Positions 8,422 through 16,574 of a stretch of DNA of 64,000 nucleotides are shown piece after piece. The position numbers were made by a program, and so were the translations under genes. The notes below the pieces were generated by a model, which worked only from the letters and a program-made list of their open reading frames with translations, was not told the origin of the DNA and ran no database searches. The stretch is from contig CALXHR010000002.1 of assembly GCA_944388175.1 (NCBI GenBank), positions 124,001-188,000 on the forward strand, read 5' to 3'. Position 1 is the first letter of the stretch; every line of letters starts with the position of its first letter. The DNA is from an uncultured Gemmiger sp. (GTDB taxonomy: Bacteria > Bacillota > Clostridia > Oscillospirales > Ruminococcaceae).

Positions 8422-8457
8422 AAAAGGTGCAGGCCCCGCAAGGGGCCTGCACCTTTT
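8422..8457. terminator. Bidirectional terminator between the AAA+ gene and ptsI
   Basis: Perfect hairpin AAAAGGTGCAGGCCCC / GGGGCCTGCACCTTTT with a four-base loop. The A and T tracts make it work on both strands. Confidence 0.85.
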
Positions 8458-8487
8458 GTATTATAGGGGATTGCCGGCGGGCGCGGG

Positions 8488-10167
8488 TCAGCGCGCGGTG
8501 TAATCCTCGGCCAGATCGGCCAGGATGCGCGGCGCGTTCTCGCGCGTGTCGGTCATGCGCACGGCGTTGCGCAGCGGCAGCACGGCGCGCGGCGTGACCG
8601 AAAGCTCGTCCACACCCAGCGCCAGGAACGTCTCGGTCAGCGTCAGGTCGGCGCCCAGCTCGCCGCAGATGCCCACCCAGATGCCGTTTTTGTGGGCGTT
8701 CTCGGTCACAAGCTGGATCAGGCGCAGCACCGAGAGGTGATGCGGGTCATAGAAGCGGCCGAGGTCGTTGTTCTGGCGGTCGCAGGCCAGCGTGTACTGC
8801 GTCAGGTCGTTGGTACCGATGCTGAAGAAGTCCACTTCCTTGGCCAGGCGGTCGCTGCAGATGGCGGCGGCCGGCGTCTCGATCATAATGCCGATCTGCA
8901 CGTCCTCGCTGTAGGGGATGCCCTCCTTTTTCAGTTCGCGGCGGGCTTCCTCACACAGGCGCTTGGCTTCGCGCACTTCCCACACGCTGGTGACCATGGG
9001 GAACATGATGCCCAGCTTGCCGTAGGCCGAAGCGCGGAACAGCGCGCGCAGCTGCGTTTTGAAGAAATCGGTCCGCGTCAGGCTGATGCGCAGCGCGCGC
9101 ATGCCCATAGCGGGATTTTCCTCTTTGGGCAGGTTGAAATAGCCGATCTGCTTGTCGGCGCCGATATCGCAGGTGCGGATGATGACCTCTTTGCCGTCCA
9201 TGTCGGAGAGGACCGCTTTGTACGCTTCAAACTGCTCGTCCTCGGTGGGGTAGTCGTTGCTGTTGAGGTAGAGGAACTCGCTGCGGAACAGCCCGATGCC
9301 GCCGCCGTCGTTGACCTGCACGGCGTGCACATCCTCGGGGCTGCCGATGTTGCAGTAGATGCGGATGGTCTTGCCGTCCTTGGTGACGTTGGCCTGGCCT
9401 TTGAGGGTTTCCAGCAGGCGCTGCAGGCGCATCTGTTCCTCGCGCTTTTTCAGCAGGCGGGTGCGGGTGTCGTCGTCGGGGTCAATGACCAGCGCGCCGG
9501 TGCCGCCGTCCGCGATGGCCTGGCGGCCCTCATACTCCGGCTTGAGGGCGTCGCCCACGCCGACAATGGCCGGGATGCCCATGGTGCGCGCCAGAATGGC
9601 CGTGTGGCTGGAACCGGACCCGCACGCCGTGACAAAGCCCAGAATTTTGGATTTGTCCAGCTGGATGGTCTCGGACGGGGCAAGGTCGTCGGCCGCCAGC
9701 AGGACCGGCACCTCGGACGCGATGCCGCCCTGCACGACGCCGCACAAAATGCCCAGGATGCGCTGGCTGACGTCGCGCACGTCGGCGGCGCGGGCCTGCA
9801 TATAGGCGTCGTCCATGGCGGCGAACATGGCGGCGAACTGGTCCGCCACGTCGGAGACGGCGGCCTCGGCGTTGAGTTTTTCGTTGGTGATGAGGTTTTC
9901 GATGGCTTCCTCGTAGTCGAGGTCCTCGGCCATCATCTGGTGGGTCTCAAACAGCATGGCGGCTTCGTCGCCAGCTTCGGCGCGGGCCTGCTCGGCCAAG
10001 GCGCCCAGCTGCTCAATGGCGCCGGTCTGCGCGCCTTTAAAGCGGTGCCACTCGGCGTCGGGATCCTCTACGGTATAGCGCTGAATCTCGGTGGTGGCGC
10101 GGCGGTAAAAATACAGCGGCCCTATGCCCACGCCGGCCGAAACGCCTTTGCCCTGAATGGTAATCAT
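8488..10167 (-). CDS. ptsI: Phosphoenolpyruvate-protein phosphotransferase (PTS enzyme I)
   Basis: First enzyme of the sugar phosphotransferase system, moving phosphate from PEP to HPr in the cytosol. The 559-residue length fits the family. The phosphorylated His is His188 in GSGSSHTAILART. The PEP-binding barrel shows GLFRSEFLYL, MVTSVWEV, GIMIETPAAA and the late signature FFSIGTNDLTQY, then the Cys in GICGELG. The start is ATG at 10167 behind GAAAGGGGG. It lies 85 bases downstream of ptsH with a hairpin in between. Confidence 0.96.
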   Translation of the reverse strand: MITIQGKGVSAGVGIGPLYFYRRATTEIQRYTVEDPDAEWHRFKGAQTGAIEQLGALAEQARAEAGDEAAMLFETHQMMAEDLDYEEAIENLITNEKLNAEAAVSDVADQFAAMFAAMDDAYMQARAADVRDVSQRILGILCGVVQGGIASEVPVLLAADDLAPSETIQLDKSKILGFVTACGSGSSHTAILARTMGIPAIVGVGDALKPEYEGRQAIADGGTGALVIDPDDDTRTRLLKKREEQMRLQRLLETLKGQANVTKDGKTIRIYCNIGSPEDVHAVQVNDGGGIGLFRSEFLYLNSNDYPTEDEQFEAYKAVLSDMDGKEVIIRTCDIGADKQIGYFNLPKEENPAMGMRALRISLTRTDFFKTQLRALFRASAYGKLGIMFPMVTSVWEVREAKRLCEEARRELKKEGIPYSEDVQIGIMIETPAAAICSDRLAKEVDFFSIGTNDLTQYTLACDRQNNDLGRFYDPHHLSVLRLIQLVTENAHKNGIWVGICGELGADLTLTETFLALGVDELSVTPRAVLPLRNAVRMTDTRENAPRILADLAEDYTAR

Positions 10168-10203
10168 GCGGGATTCCCCCTTTCTTGCTTTGCATAAGGC
10201 AAA

Positions 10204-10236
10204 CCCGCGGACGCCGTCTTAGGCAGCGGCCGCGGG
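10204..10236 (-). terminator. Intercistronic hairpin between ptsH and ptsI
   Basis: On the minus strand CCCGCGG pairs with CCGCGGG and is followed by TTTG. It could attenuate read-through so that HPr exceeds enzyme I, or stabilise the ptsH end. The T tract is poor. Confidence 0.4.
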
Positions 10237-10252
10237 CCTTGCGGTGATTTGC

Positions 10253-10510
10253 TTACAGATGCTCGTTGAAGAACTTTTCCAGCGCGGGGGCGGCGGCGTC
10301 CTCGTCGGGGCCCTCGACCTGCACGGTGACGGTGTCGCCGCACTTGATGCCCATGCCCATGAGGGCCATCAGCTTGACGGCGTTGACGGACTTATCACCC
10401 TTGAAGATGGTGACGGTGCTCTGGTAGCCTTTGACCTCCTTGACCAGCAGACCGGCCGGACGTGCGTGGATGCCGACCGCTTCTTTGATCGTGTAGGTGA
10501 ATTCTTTCAT
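10253..10510 (-). CDS. ptsH: Phosphocarrier protein HPr
   Basis: Small PTS phosphocarrier of 85 residues. His15 in GIHARPAG is the site phosphorylated by enzyme I. In Bacillus-type HPr the regulatory Ser46 lies in the segment KSIMGVMSLG; here the aligned residue is Lys46 (NAVKLMALMGMG), so regulation by HPr kinase at that position should be impossible. Its own promoter lies at 10567-10595, and ptsI follows. Identification is certain; the missing Ser46 is a direct sequence observation. Confidence 0.96.
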   Translation of the reverse strand: MKEFTYTIKEAVGIHARPAGLLVKEVKGYQSTVTIFKGDKSVNAVKLMALMGMGIKCGDTVTVQVEGPDEDAAAPALEKFFNEHL

Positions 10511-10566
10511 TGTCGTTTCCTCCCGTAGGCGCGCAGGCGGGCGCGCACAGATTTTTAGCCGCCTTT

Positions 10567-10595
10567 ATCATACCACACTCTTGCAGCAACGTCAA
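10567..10595 (-). promoter_or_regulatory. ptsH promoter
   Basis: On the minus strand: TTGACG, 17-base spacer, TATGAT, about 57 bases upstream of the ptsH start. Confidence 0.65.
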
Positions 10596-10701
10596 CGGAA
10601 CCCCTGCAAAAAAGCACGTGTTCTTTGTGCATTTCGGGCAAAATCCGGCGGCTGTCCCCTGCCCCGCGCCGCCGGCGGGGGCAGGGACCGTACAGCGGGC
10701 G

Positions 10702-11478
10702 TCACAGCGTTTGCAGCAAAGCGCGCAGCACGTCCTCGGGCCGGGGGGTGTGGTTTGGGTACCGCGCGCGCAGCGGCGCGGCGGCGGTGTCCATGATGTA
10801 GGGCGCGCCCACCAGGTCCAGCATGGCGGTATCGTTGTAGTTGTCGCCAAAGGCCATCACATCGGCGGGGTCGATGCCCAGCGCCCGGCACAGCTCCTGC
10901 ACGCCGGTGCCCTTGTTGGCCAGCGTCGTGTCGATCCAGTACGGGCCGGCCACCGCGCAGTTGGCGGCCTGCCAGCGCGGCACAAAGCGGTCGACGTAGG
11001 CGTCAACGCCCTCGTGCAGGTAGACCGAGACCTTGACGATGTCCTCGGGCACGTCGGCGGGGTCGCGGATGAGCTGGTAGCGGTTGCCGATGAAGCGGAC
11101 GCGGTCCCGCATGCCGAGGCCACGCTCCATCAGGTAGGCGCAGTTCTGGCCCGAGAGCATGACCTCGCCCTGGCCTTCGCTGCGCGCCCAGAAATCGCGG
11201 GCGATGGCTTCGGCCAGGGGCCTTGGCATCGGCGTCTTGCCGATGCAGGTCTCGTCTTTATACAACACGCCGCCGTTTTCGCACAAAAAGGCGCAGTGTT
11301 CGGCCACCGGGGCGAACAGCGCGCGCAAGCTGGTATACTGCCGCCCTGACGCCGGGCAAAACACGATGCCTTTGGCCGCCAGCGCGCGGACGAGGTCGAA
11401 CAGCTGCGGGTCAAACCCTTTGTGGCCGTAGGGGATCAGCGTGCCGTCAAGGTCGCTGCAGATCATCTGGATGGACAT
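10702..11478 (-). CDS. Cof-type HAD-IIB phosphatase
   Basis: Cytosolic HAD superfamily phosphatase of 258 residues; the substrate is probably a sugar phosphate or similar metabolite. Motif I is DLDGT at residues 9-13 with the nucleophile Asp9. The Cof cap region follows, and motif IV is FGDNYND near the C-terminus. The start at 11478 follows AAGGAGTT; a much longer in-frame extension upstream is not needed. It is divergent from the carbonic-anhydrase-like gene and shares a palindromic TTGCAA box with it. Confidence 0.9.
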   Translation of the reverse strand: MSIQMICSDLDGTLIPYGHKGFDPQLFDLVRALAAKGIVFCPASGRQYTSLRALFAPVAEHCAFLCENGGVLYKDETCIGKTPMPRPLAEAIARDFWARSEGQGEVMLSGQNCAYLMERGLGMRDRVRFIGNRYQLIRDPADVPEDIVKVSVYLHEGVDAYVDRFVPRWQAANCAVAGPYWIDTTLANKGTGVQELCRALGIDPADVMAFGDNYNDTAMLDLVGAPYIMDTAAAPLRARYPNHTPRPEDVLRALLQTL

Positions 11479-11532
11479 ACGGGGGAACTCCTTTGGCAAA
11501 AGGTCGCCGCGCCGCAGCGCGCCGCCGGTGCC

Positions 11533-11585
11533 ATTGTACCACACCCCCGGCCGGTTTTGCAATTCACCCGGTTTTGGTGTATGAT
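11533..11585. promoter_or_regulatory. Second divergent promoter pair sharing a TTGCAA box
   Basis: TTGCAA (11557-11562) lies 17 bases from TATGAT (11580-11585) rightward and 18 bases from TACAAT (11533-11538, minus strand) leftward. This is the same arrangement as at 994-1045. Confidence 0.55.
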
Positions 11586-11605
11586 ACCCCCTAGAGGTGA
11601 ACGGT

Positions 11606-12133
11606 ATGGCAAACATAGCGGTAAACGGCAAAGCCCCGGCCGCCGCCGGTGCGGCCTTTGTGGCGGAAAACGCCACGCTGGCCGGGGATGTGCGGCTGGA
11701 AACAGGCGCCAGCGTATGGTACGGCGCGGTGCTGCGCGCCGACACCGGGCGCATTGTGGTGGGCGCGGGCAGCAACGTGCAGGACAACGCCGTGCTGCAC
11801 ACCGGCCCGAGGCTGGACGTCGTGCTGGGGCGCGGGGTCTCGGTAGGGCACGGGGCCATTTTGCACGGCTGCACGGTGGGCGACGGCTGCATGGTCGGCA
11901 TGCATGCCACGGTGCTGAACGGCGCGGTGCTGGGCCCCGGCTGCCTGGTCGCTGCCGGGGCGCTGGTGCCGGAGGGCGCGCAGATCCCCGCGGGCAGCCT
12001 GGTGATAGGGGTGCCGGGCAAAGTGGTGCGCCCGGTGCGCGCCGAGCAGGCCGCCGCCATCGCCGCCAACGAGCAGGAATATCGGGAACTGGCCCGGCAG
12101 CACGCCGCGGCGCAGAAAAAAACGGAAGAATAA
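11606..12133 (+). CDS. Gamma-carbonic-anhydrase-like left-handed beta-helix protein
   Basis: The 175-residue protein is built of hexapeptide repeats, as in the YrdA/PaaY/CaiE group. The three metal-binding histidines of gamma carbonic anhydrases are present in the pattern NAVLHTG and VGHGAILHGC. Members are either zinc or iron carbonic anhydrases or related enzymes; activity cannot be read from sequence. I chose ATG at 11606 because AGAGGTG sits at the right distance; an in-frame GTG at 11597 overlaps that site. A strong terminator follows. Confidence 0.85.
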   Translation: MANIAVNGKAPAAAGAAFVAENATLAGDVRLETGASVWYGAVLRADTGRIVVGAGSNVQDNAVLHTGPRLDVVLGRGVSVGHGAILHGCTVGDGCMVGMHATVLNGAVLGPGCLVAAGALVPEGAQIPAGSLVIGVPGKVVRPVRAEQAAAIAANEQEYRELARQHAAAQKKTEE

Positions 12134-12137
12134 AGGG

Positions 12138-12173
12138 CAAGCCCCCGGGCCGCATATGCGGCCCGGGGGCTTG
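12138..12173. terminator. Strong terminator after the carbonic-anhydrase-like gene
   Basis: Perfect inverted repeat of 17-18 bases per arm (CAAGCCCCCGGGCCGCAT and its complement). It also lies at the end of the minus-strand lipoprotein gene. Confidence 0.75.
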
Positions 12174-12184
12174 CTGCTATTCGT

Positions 12185-12595
12185 CTATTTTTGCGGCGCG
12201 GCCTTTTCTACGTCAGGCTTTTCCGGGACTTTTTCGCACTGCGCATCGCCCCACCAAAATTCTTCCCGTACATCCTCCTGATAAAAGCCGCACCCGCCGC
12301 AGGTCCCCGATACATCCCGCGCATATTGGCTGCGAACATCCACGTAGCCGGCTCTGCCATGCTCGCAGGCTGTGATCTGTGTTCCCGCCAGTTGGATGAT
12401 TTTTTCTGTATATGTGAATACTCCAGACTCACAGTGCGGGCGTTCTCCTGTTTCAACGGAAAGCACTTCGCTACTGCGCACAGGCGTCAGGTCTTCCGAA
12501 ACATTTTCTTCCGGTGCTTCCTGTGCACAGGCGGCCAAAACAAGGCTGCCTGCAAGCAGCAGGCTGACTGCTAGAAAACGTGCTGTATGCTCCAT
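12185..12595 (-). CDS. Small Cys-containing lipoprotein
   Basis: Predicted surface lipoprotein of 136 residues. The signal sequence ends in a lipobox LVLAAC (Cys about 23), followed by an acidic Glu-rich linker and a domain with ITACEHG and GTCGGCGFYQ, a possible zinc-ribbon-like arrangement. No family recognised. The start at 12595 follows GAAAGGCGGG; an upstream in-frame start lacks a site. The layout resembles the next lipoprotein (12846-13274), and the two promoters share a spacer element, so they may be diverged paralogues under common control. Confidence 0.7.
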   Translation of the reverse strand: MEHTARFLAVSLLLAGSLVLAACAQEAPEENVSEDLTPVRSSEVLSVETGERPHCESGVFTYTEKIIQLAGTQITACEHGRAGYVDVRSQYARDVSGTCGGCGFYQEDVREEFWWGDAQCEKVPEKPDVEKAAPQK

Positions 12596-12636
12596 AAGAT
12601 CCCGCCTTTCTTTGCGGTGGCTCACCTCTTGTTTAC

Positions 12637-12665
12637 AGAATAACAAAACCGTTTCTATGCGTCAA
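12637..12665 (-). promoter_or_regulatory. Promoter of the first lipoprotein gene
   Basis: On the minus strand: TTGACG, 17-base spacer containing GAAACGGTTTT, TATTCT. The AAACGGTTTT element recurs in the promoter at 13399-13427. Confidence 0.6.
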
Positions 12666-12801
12666 GGAACGCCCTTCACAAAGTATGCTATGGATGTTTG
12701 GTACTGTTAGACAAACCCAGGGCGCACTGAACCGTGCAGCCGAAAGAAACCGGCCACCGCACAGCCATGAGCCTGCGCCCCTCTGAAAAGTGGAAGCACA
12801 A

Positions 12802-12836
12802 GAACGCCCGGCGGGCCGCAATGCCCCCGGGCGTTC
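12802..12836 (-). terminator. Hairpin after the second lipoprotein gene
   Basis: GAACGCCCGG / CCGGGCGTTC inverted repeat just beyond the stop, followed on the minus strand by TTGTG. The T tract is weak. Confidence 0.45.
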
Positions 12837-12845
12837 CGCACACTA

Positions 12846-13274
12846 TCAGGAAGTCCACCCGTGGCAGATGATCACACGGTTTCCTTCGATGGTATGGCCC
12901 GCGTCACAGGCGCCGCAGGCTTCACACGTCCAATCGTAGGTAATGGAAAGGTCGTACACCGCGTCGCTGCCCTGCGCCATGCTGACGCAGGCCCGCTCTT
13001 TGGCCGGCAGTTCCTCGCTGGCGGCCAGCACGGCGCGCATCGTCTCGCCACAATCGGGGCAGGCAGGCGCGTTCGTCCCGGTGTCCGCCAGCGCCTGCGC
13101 CAGCGCTTCTTCCGGCGTGCGCGGCTCGCCGCCATGGTACAGTACCTGCTCGGTGGTTTCGGCCGCAGTCCCCTGCGCGTCCGGCGTTTGTTCTTCCATG
13201 GCCGCCTGCTGCCCGCAGGCGCAGAGCAGGGCCGCGCCCAGGCATACGGCTGCCACGGTATAGCTTGCTTTCAT
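12846..13274 (-). CDS. Small Cys-containing lipoprotein
   Basis: The 142-residue predicted lipoprotein has lipobox LLCAC (Cys about 20). After a low-complexity linker it contains ACPDCGETM and, 50 residues later, TCEACGACDAGH: two CxxC pairs that could hold one zinc. No enzyme motif or known family. The start at 13274 follows GGAGGGGAGA. It is divergent from the PadR-type gene, and the two promoter regions abut, which suggests regulation by that protein. Confidence 0.7.
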   Translation of the reverse strand: MKASYTVAAVCLGAALLCACGQQAAMEEQTPDAQGTAAETTEQVLYHGGEPRTPEEALAQALADTGTNAPACPDCGETMRAVLAASEELPAKERACVSMAQGSDAVYDLSITYDWTCEACGACDAGHTIEGNRVIICHGWTS

Positions 13275-13398
13275 CGTTCTCCCCTCCATTTCACAGGTGC
13301 GCTTTTTCCCAAGTTGGTTTACAGGTCGCCTTTGGCCATCGCTTCCCTCTGCATCGGGATCCCCGGGCCTTTCTTTACAAAGGCTGTCTTTTACTTAC

Positions 13399-13427
13399 AG
13401 TATAGTAAAACCGTTTATATTTGTTAA
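13399..13427 (-). promoter_or_regulatory. Promoter of the second lipoprotein gene
   Basis: On the minus strand: TTAACA, 17-base spacer containing AAACGGTTTT, TATACT. It leaves a leader of about 120 bases before the coding start. Confidence 0.55.
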
Positions 13428-13436
13428 TAAAAAGTA

Positions 13437-13464
13437 TTGACGAAAAAATACATCCATGTATAGT
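13437..13464 (+). promoter_or_regulatory. Promoter of the PadR-type regulator
   Basis: TTGACG (13437-13442), 16-base spacer, TATAGT (13459-13464). It lies back to back with the lipoprotein promoter at 13399-13427. Confidence 0.6.
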
Positions 13465-13495
13465 AAGAATAGACAAAGCAAGGCAAACATGGACC

Positions 13496-13885
13496 ATGAA
13501 ACCAGAAAGAACCGACAACAGCACAACCAAGGGCATGCGCGATGCCCTGAAAAAAGCGACCACAGAAATGTTGGTCTTGTTTATGCTGCGCCAAAAGCGG
13601 ATGTACACCTACCAGATGGCGCAGGAGGTGGACCGCCTGACCCAGGGCGTGCTGACGTTCAACACAATGTACCTGGCCGTGTACCGCCTGCAGGAGGGCG
13701 GGTATATCGAGGAAGCGGAAAAACGCATCGAGGATGGCCGTGCGCGCATCTACCTGGGCATCACCCCCGCCGGGCAGGACTACTACGCGCGGCTGCACGC
13801 CGAATACGGTATTTTTACCGCCGCGCTAGAAGGGCTGCTGGCCCGGGACGGCACGCTGTACCCGGAGACAGACCGCGGCGTTTGA
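13496..13885 (+). CDS. PadR family transcriptional regulator
   Basis: DNA-binding regulator of 129 residues. The winged helix-turn-helix is clear: ATTEMLVLFMLRQKRMYTYQ, then the PadR wing pattern LTFNTMYLAVYRLQEGGYI and LGITPAGQDYY. The C-terminal dimerisation helix is short. The start at 13496 has a poor ribosome site (AAGGCAAAC); a further upstream TTG overlaps the promoter and is unlikely. By position it probably controls itself and the lipoprotein genes. Confidence 0.85.
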   Translation: MKPERTDNSTTKGMRDALKKATTEMLVLFMLRQKRMYTYQMAQEVDRLTQGVLTFNTMYLAVYRLQEGGYIEEAEKRIEDGRARIYLGITPAGQDYYARLHAEYGIFTAALEGLLARDGTLYPETDRGV

Positions 13886-13990
13886 AAAAGGCCGTTTTCC
13901 CCGTGTACAGGCTGCGGCCGGGGCAAGACCCCGCCCGGCAAGCCGCAGAAAAGCACCCTCCCCTACCCAACACACAACCCCAAACAAAAC

Positions 13991-14015
13991 GCGGCCCTGC
14001 CGATGGCGGGGCCGC
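13991..14015. terminator. Convergent terminator
   Basis: GCGGCCCTGCC / GGCGGGGCCGC hairpin between the convergent PadR-type gene and the ABC transporter operon, with T-rich sequence on both sides. Confidence 0.7.
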
Positions 14016-14033
14016 TTCTTTGCGATTATACAA

Positions 14034-14750
14034 TTACAGAACTTTGGAGAGGAACGCTTTCAGGCGCTCGTTCTCGGGGTTGGCGAAAAACTCCTTAGGC
14101 GGTTTGTCCACCTTGACGACGCCTTCGTCGATGAAGATGATGCGGTTGGCGACCTCGCGCGCAAAGCCCATCTCGTGCGTAACACAGACCATCGTCATGC
14201 CGCCGCGCGCGAGTTCCCGCATAAGTTCCAACACCTCGCCGACCATCTCGGGGTCCAGGGCGGAGGTCGGCTCGTCAAACAGCAGCACCTCGGGGTCCAT
14301 GGCCAGCGCCCGCACGATGGCGATGCGCTGCTTCTGCCCGCCCGAGAGCATGTTGGGGTAGACGTCGGCTTTGTCGGCCAGGCCGATGCGCTGCAGCAGC
14401 TCCATCGCCTTGGCGTCGGCCTGTTCCTGGGTAAGCAGGCCCAGACGCACCGGCGCCAGCGTGATGTTGCGCTTGACCGTCAGGTGCGGGAAGAGGTTGA
14501 AGTGCTGGAACACCATGCCCATTTTTTGCCGCACGCGGTCGATGTCTTTGTCGGTGACTTCCTCGCCGTTGAAAAACACCTGCCCGCCGTCGGGTTCCTC
14601 CAGCCGGTTCAGGCAGCGCAGGAAGGTCGACTTGCCGCAGCCCGAAGGCCCGACCAGCACGACGCAGTCGCCTTTTTGGATCTCCAGATCAACGCCGCGC
14701 AGCACCGGCAGCGCACCGAACTGTTTTTGCAGCCCTTTAACGACGATCAC
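14034..14750 (-). CDS. Polar amino acid ABC transporter ATP-binding protein (GlnQ-like)
   Basis: ATPase of an amino-acid importer, 238 residues. Walker A is GPSGCGKST, the ABC signature LSGGQKQR, and Walker [14 protein letters not shown] followed by the switch His in [10 protein letters not shown] prefer GTG at 14750, which lies 10 bases after AAAGGAGG; a TTG at 14759 sits on top of that site. The start overlaps the end of the permease gene. It is the last gene of the binding protein-permease-ATPase operon. Substrate specificity (Gln, Glu, Asp, Arg, Cys or other) cannot be fixed. Confidence 0.93.
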   Translation of the reverse strand: MIVVKGLQKQFGALPVLRGVDLEIQKGDCVVLVGPSGCGKSTFLRCLNRLEEPDGGQVFFNGEEVTDKDIDRVRQKMGMVFQHFNLFPHLTVKRNITLAPVRLGLLTQEQADAKAMELLQRIGLADKADVYPNMLSGGQKQRIAIVRALAMDPEVLLFDEPTSALDPEMVGEVLELMRELARGGMTMVCVTHEMGFAREVANRIIFIDEGVVKVDKPPKEFFANPENERLKAFLSKVL

Positions 14751-15510
14751 TTTGCGCAAGCCTCCTTTCCAGTTTGCCCAGCAGCCAGGAGAAGATCATG
14801 ACCAGCACCAGGTAGATGGCCGCCGTGCCCAGCAGCGGGAACATGGCCTCGTAGGTGCGGTTCATGACGCCCTGGGCGGCGTACAGCAGCTCTTTGCCGC
14901 CAATGACGGTGATGAGCGAGGTATCTTTGAGCAGGATGATGAACTCATTGCCCAGCGAAGGCAGGATGGAGCGGATGGCCTGCGGGATGATGATGAGCAG
15001 CATCGTCGTGATGTAGTTGAGCCCCAGGCTGCGGCCGGCTTCCATCTGGCCGGGGTCGACGGCCATCAGGCCGCCGCGGATGATCTCGGACACATAGGCG
15101 CCGGAGTTGATACCCAGCGTCAGCGCGCCCACCATCGTGTAATCACGGCTGGACGCGAAGATGACCATGCTCATGATGAGCAGCTGCACCATCATGGGCG
15201 TGCCGCGGATGACCGTGACATAGACCTCCAGCACGCCGTTGACCAGCCCCAGCAGCGGGTTGCGGTGGTGGGGCTTCTGCTGGTCGTGGCCCACACGCAC
15301 CAGCGCCACCACCGACCCCAGCACCACGCCGATGGCCAGCGCCATGGCCGTGACCAGCAGCGTGGTGCCCACGCCCTCGATGTACTGCAGCCAGCGGTCC
15401 TCATACAGGAACGCCTGGTAAAACTTGACGAAAATGTCCTGCCAGAACGGAAGGACCTGGCCGCTGCGGGCCAGCTCGGACAGGGTTTCAAACTGTTGGG
15501 CCAGGTTCAT
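14737..15510 (-). CDS. Polar amino acid ABC transporter permease
   Basis: Membrane permease of 257 residues in the HisMQ/GlnP class. About five membrane segments are visible, including [20 protein letters not shown], and the EAA loop is [14 protein letters not shown]. The charged N-terminal stretch is unusually long for the family. The start at 15510 follows AAAGGGGAAGGG. It overlaps the ATPase gene and lies about 100 bases after the binding protein, with a hairpin between that probably raises binding-protein expression. Confidence 0.92.
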   Translation of the reverse strand: MNLAQQFETLSELARSGQVLPFWQDIFVKFYQAFLYEDRWLQYIEGVGTTLLVTAMALAIGVVLGSVVALVRVGHDQQKPHHRNPLLGLVNGVLEVYVTVIRGTPMMVQLLIMSMVIFASSRDYTMVGALTLGINSGAYVSEIIRGGLMAVDPGQMEAGRSLGLNYITTMLLIIIPQAIRSILPSLGNEFIILLKDTSLITVIGGKELLYAAQGVMNRTYEAMFPLLGTAAIYLVLVMIFSWLLGKLERRLAQSDRR

Positions 15511-15561
15511 GCGCCCTTCCCCTTTCTTCTCTGTTGCAAAATGGTGCAGACCCGTCAAAAA

Positions 15562-15585
15562 GAGCGGCCTGGTGAGAGGCCGCTC
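15562..15585 (-). terminator. Hairpin after the solute-binding protein gene
   Basis: GAGCGGCCT / AGGCCGCTC with TTTTT following on the minus strand. A partial terminator at this place is usual where the binding protein is made in excess. Confidence 0.7.
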
Positions 15586-15613
15586 CCTGTTGGATCAGCG
15601 GACAGCGCCGGAT

Positions 15614-16498
15614 TTATTCCGCGCTGATGTACTTGTCCAAGATGGACTGGATGGTGCCGTCGGCCTTCAGCTCCGCGATGGTGCTGTTGAGGGCGTCCAG
15701 CAGCTGGGTGTTGCCCTTGGCGACGCCGATGGCGTACTCCTCATTGGCGTACTCGGTGTCGAGGATCTTCAGGCCGGGGTTTGCTTCCACAAACTCCTGC
15801 GCGGGGGCGTTGTCGATGACGACGCAGTCTACCTGACCGTTGTTGAGCGCCTGCACGGCGGTCAGGCCGTTGTCAAACTTGGTAACGTTCTCGTCGCCGA
15901 AGTCGTCGGTGCAGTAAGAGTCACCGGTGGTGCCGCGCTGCACGCCGATGACCTTGCCGGTCAGATCGTCGATGGAAGCGATGTCGGAATCCTCGGGCAC
16001 AATGACCACCTGGATGCCGGAGGCATAGGAGTCGGTGAAGTCCATGACCGCCTTACGCTCGTCCGTCACGGTGACACCGGCCATGACCATATCAGCCGTC
16101 TCGCCGCCTTGTACAGACAGCAGCGCAGCATCAAAGTCTTTATCGTCGATAGCGAGTTCGAGACCCAGTTTGTCGGCGATAGCGCCGGCGATCTCGACGT
16201 CGATGCCCTCGAAGCCCAGGCCGTTATAACCGCCATCATCGCTGGTCATCTCATACGGGGGGAAGGCCGCGTTAGTAGCCATGATGAGCTTACCAGGTTC
16301 CACAGTGGTGACCTCCGTGACGGCCGCCTCAGAAGTAGCCGTACTGGAGGAATCCTCAGTGGAAGTGGCTTCCTCGGAGACGGCTTCGCTGGAAGAAGTT
16401 TCCTCGGCGGCGGGTTCCTCCACCGTGGCGGTGGAGCCGCAGGCGGCCAGGCTCAACGCCATGGCGGCGCCAAGCAGCAATGCAGTGAGTTTTTTCAT
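15614..16498 (-). CDS. Amino acid ABC transporter substrate-binding lipoprotein
   Basis: Extracellular solute-binding protein family 3, 294 residues. The lipobox is LSLAAC (Cys about 20), then a Ser/Thr/Glu-rich linker to about 65, then the two-lobed domain starting LIMATNAAFPPYEMTSDD with the signature GFEGIDVEIAGAIADKLG. The start at 16498 follows AGAGGGACC. First gene of the importer operon, from a good promoter at 16575-16603. Confidence 0.93.
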   Translation of the reverse strand: MKKLTALLLGAAMALSLAACGSTATVEEPAAEETSSSEAVSEEATSTEDSSSTATSEAAVTEVTTVEPGKLIMATNAAFPPYEMTSDDGGYNGLGFEGIDVEIAGAIADKLGLELAIDDKDFDAALLSVQGGETADMVMAGVTVTDERKAVMDFTDSYASGIQVVIVPEDSDIASIDDLTGKVIGVQRGTTGDSYCTDDFGDENVTKFDNGLTAVQALNNGQVDCVVIDNAPAQEFVEANPGLKILDTEYANEEYAIGVAKGNTQLLDALNSTIAELKADGTIQSILDKYISAE

Positions 16499-16574
16499 AG
16501 TATGGTCCCTCTTTTGTTGTGTTCTTCAAAATAATCAACGGGGAAAGGCCGGGCCCTCACCCGGCTATGGGGAC

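Noticed and set aside
10702..12069. HAD phosphatase read as a 455-residue protein with an N-terminal extension
   Set aside because: The extension is antisense to the carbonic-anhydrase-like gene; ATG at 11478 has a good site and the family starts there.
13421..13495. Upstream TTG start for the PadR-type protein
   Set aside because: The stretch overlaps the TTGACG/TATAGT promoter, so it cannot be translated from that transcript.
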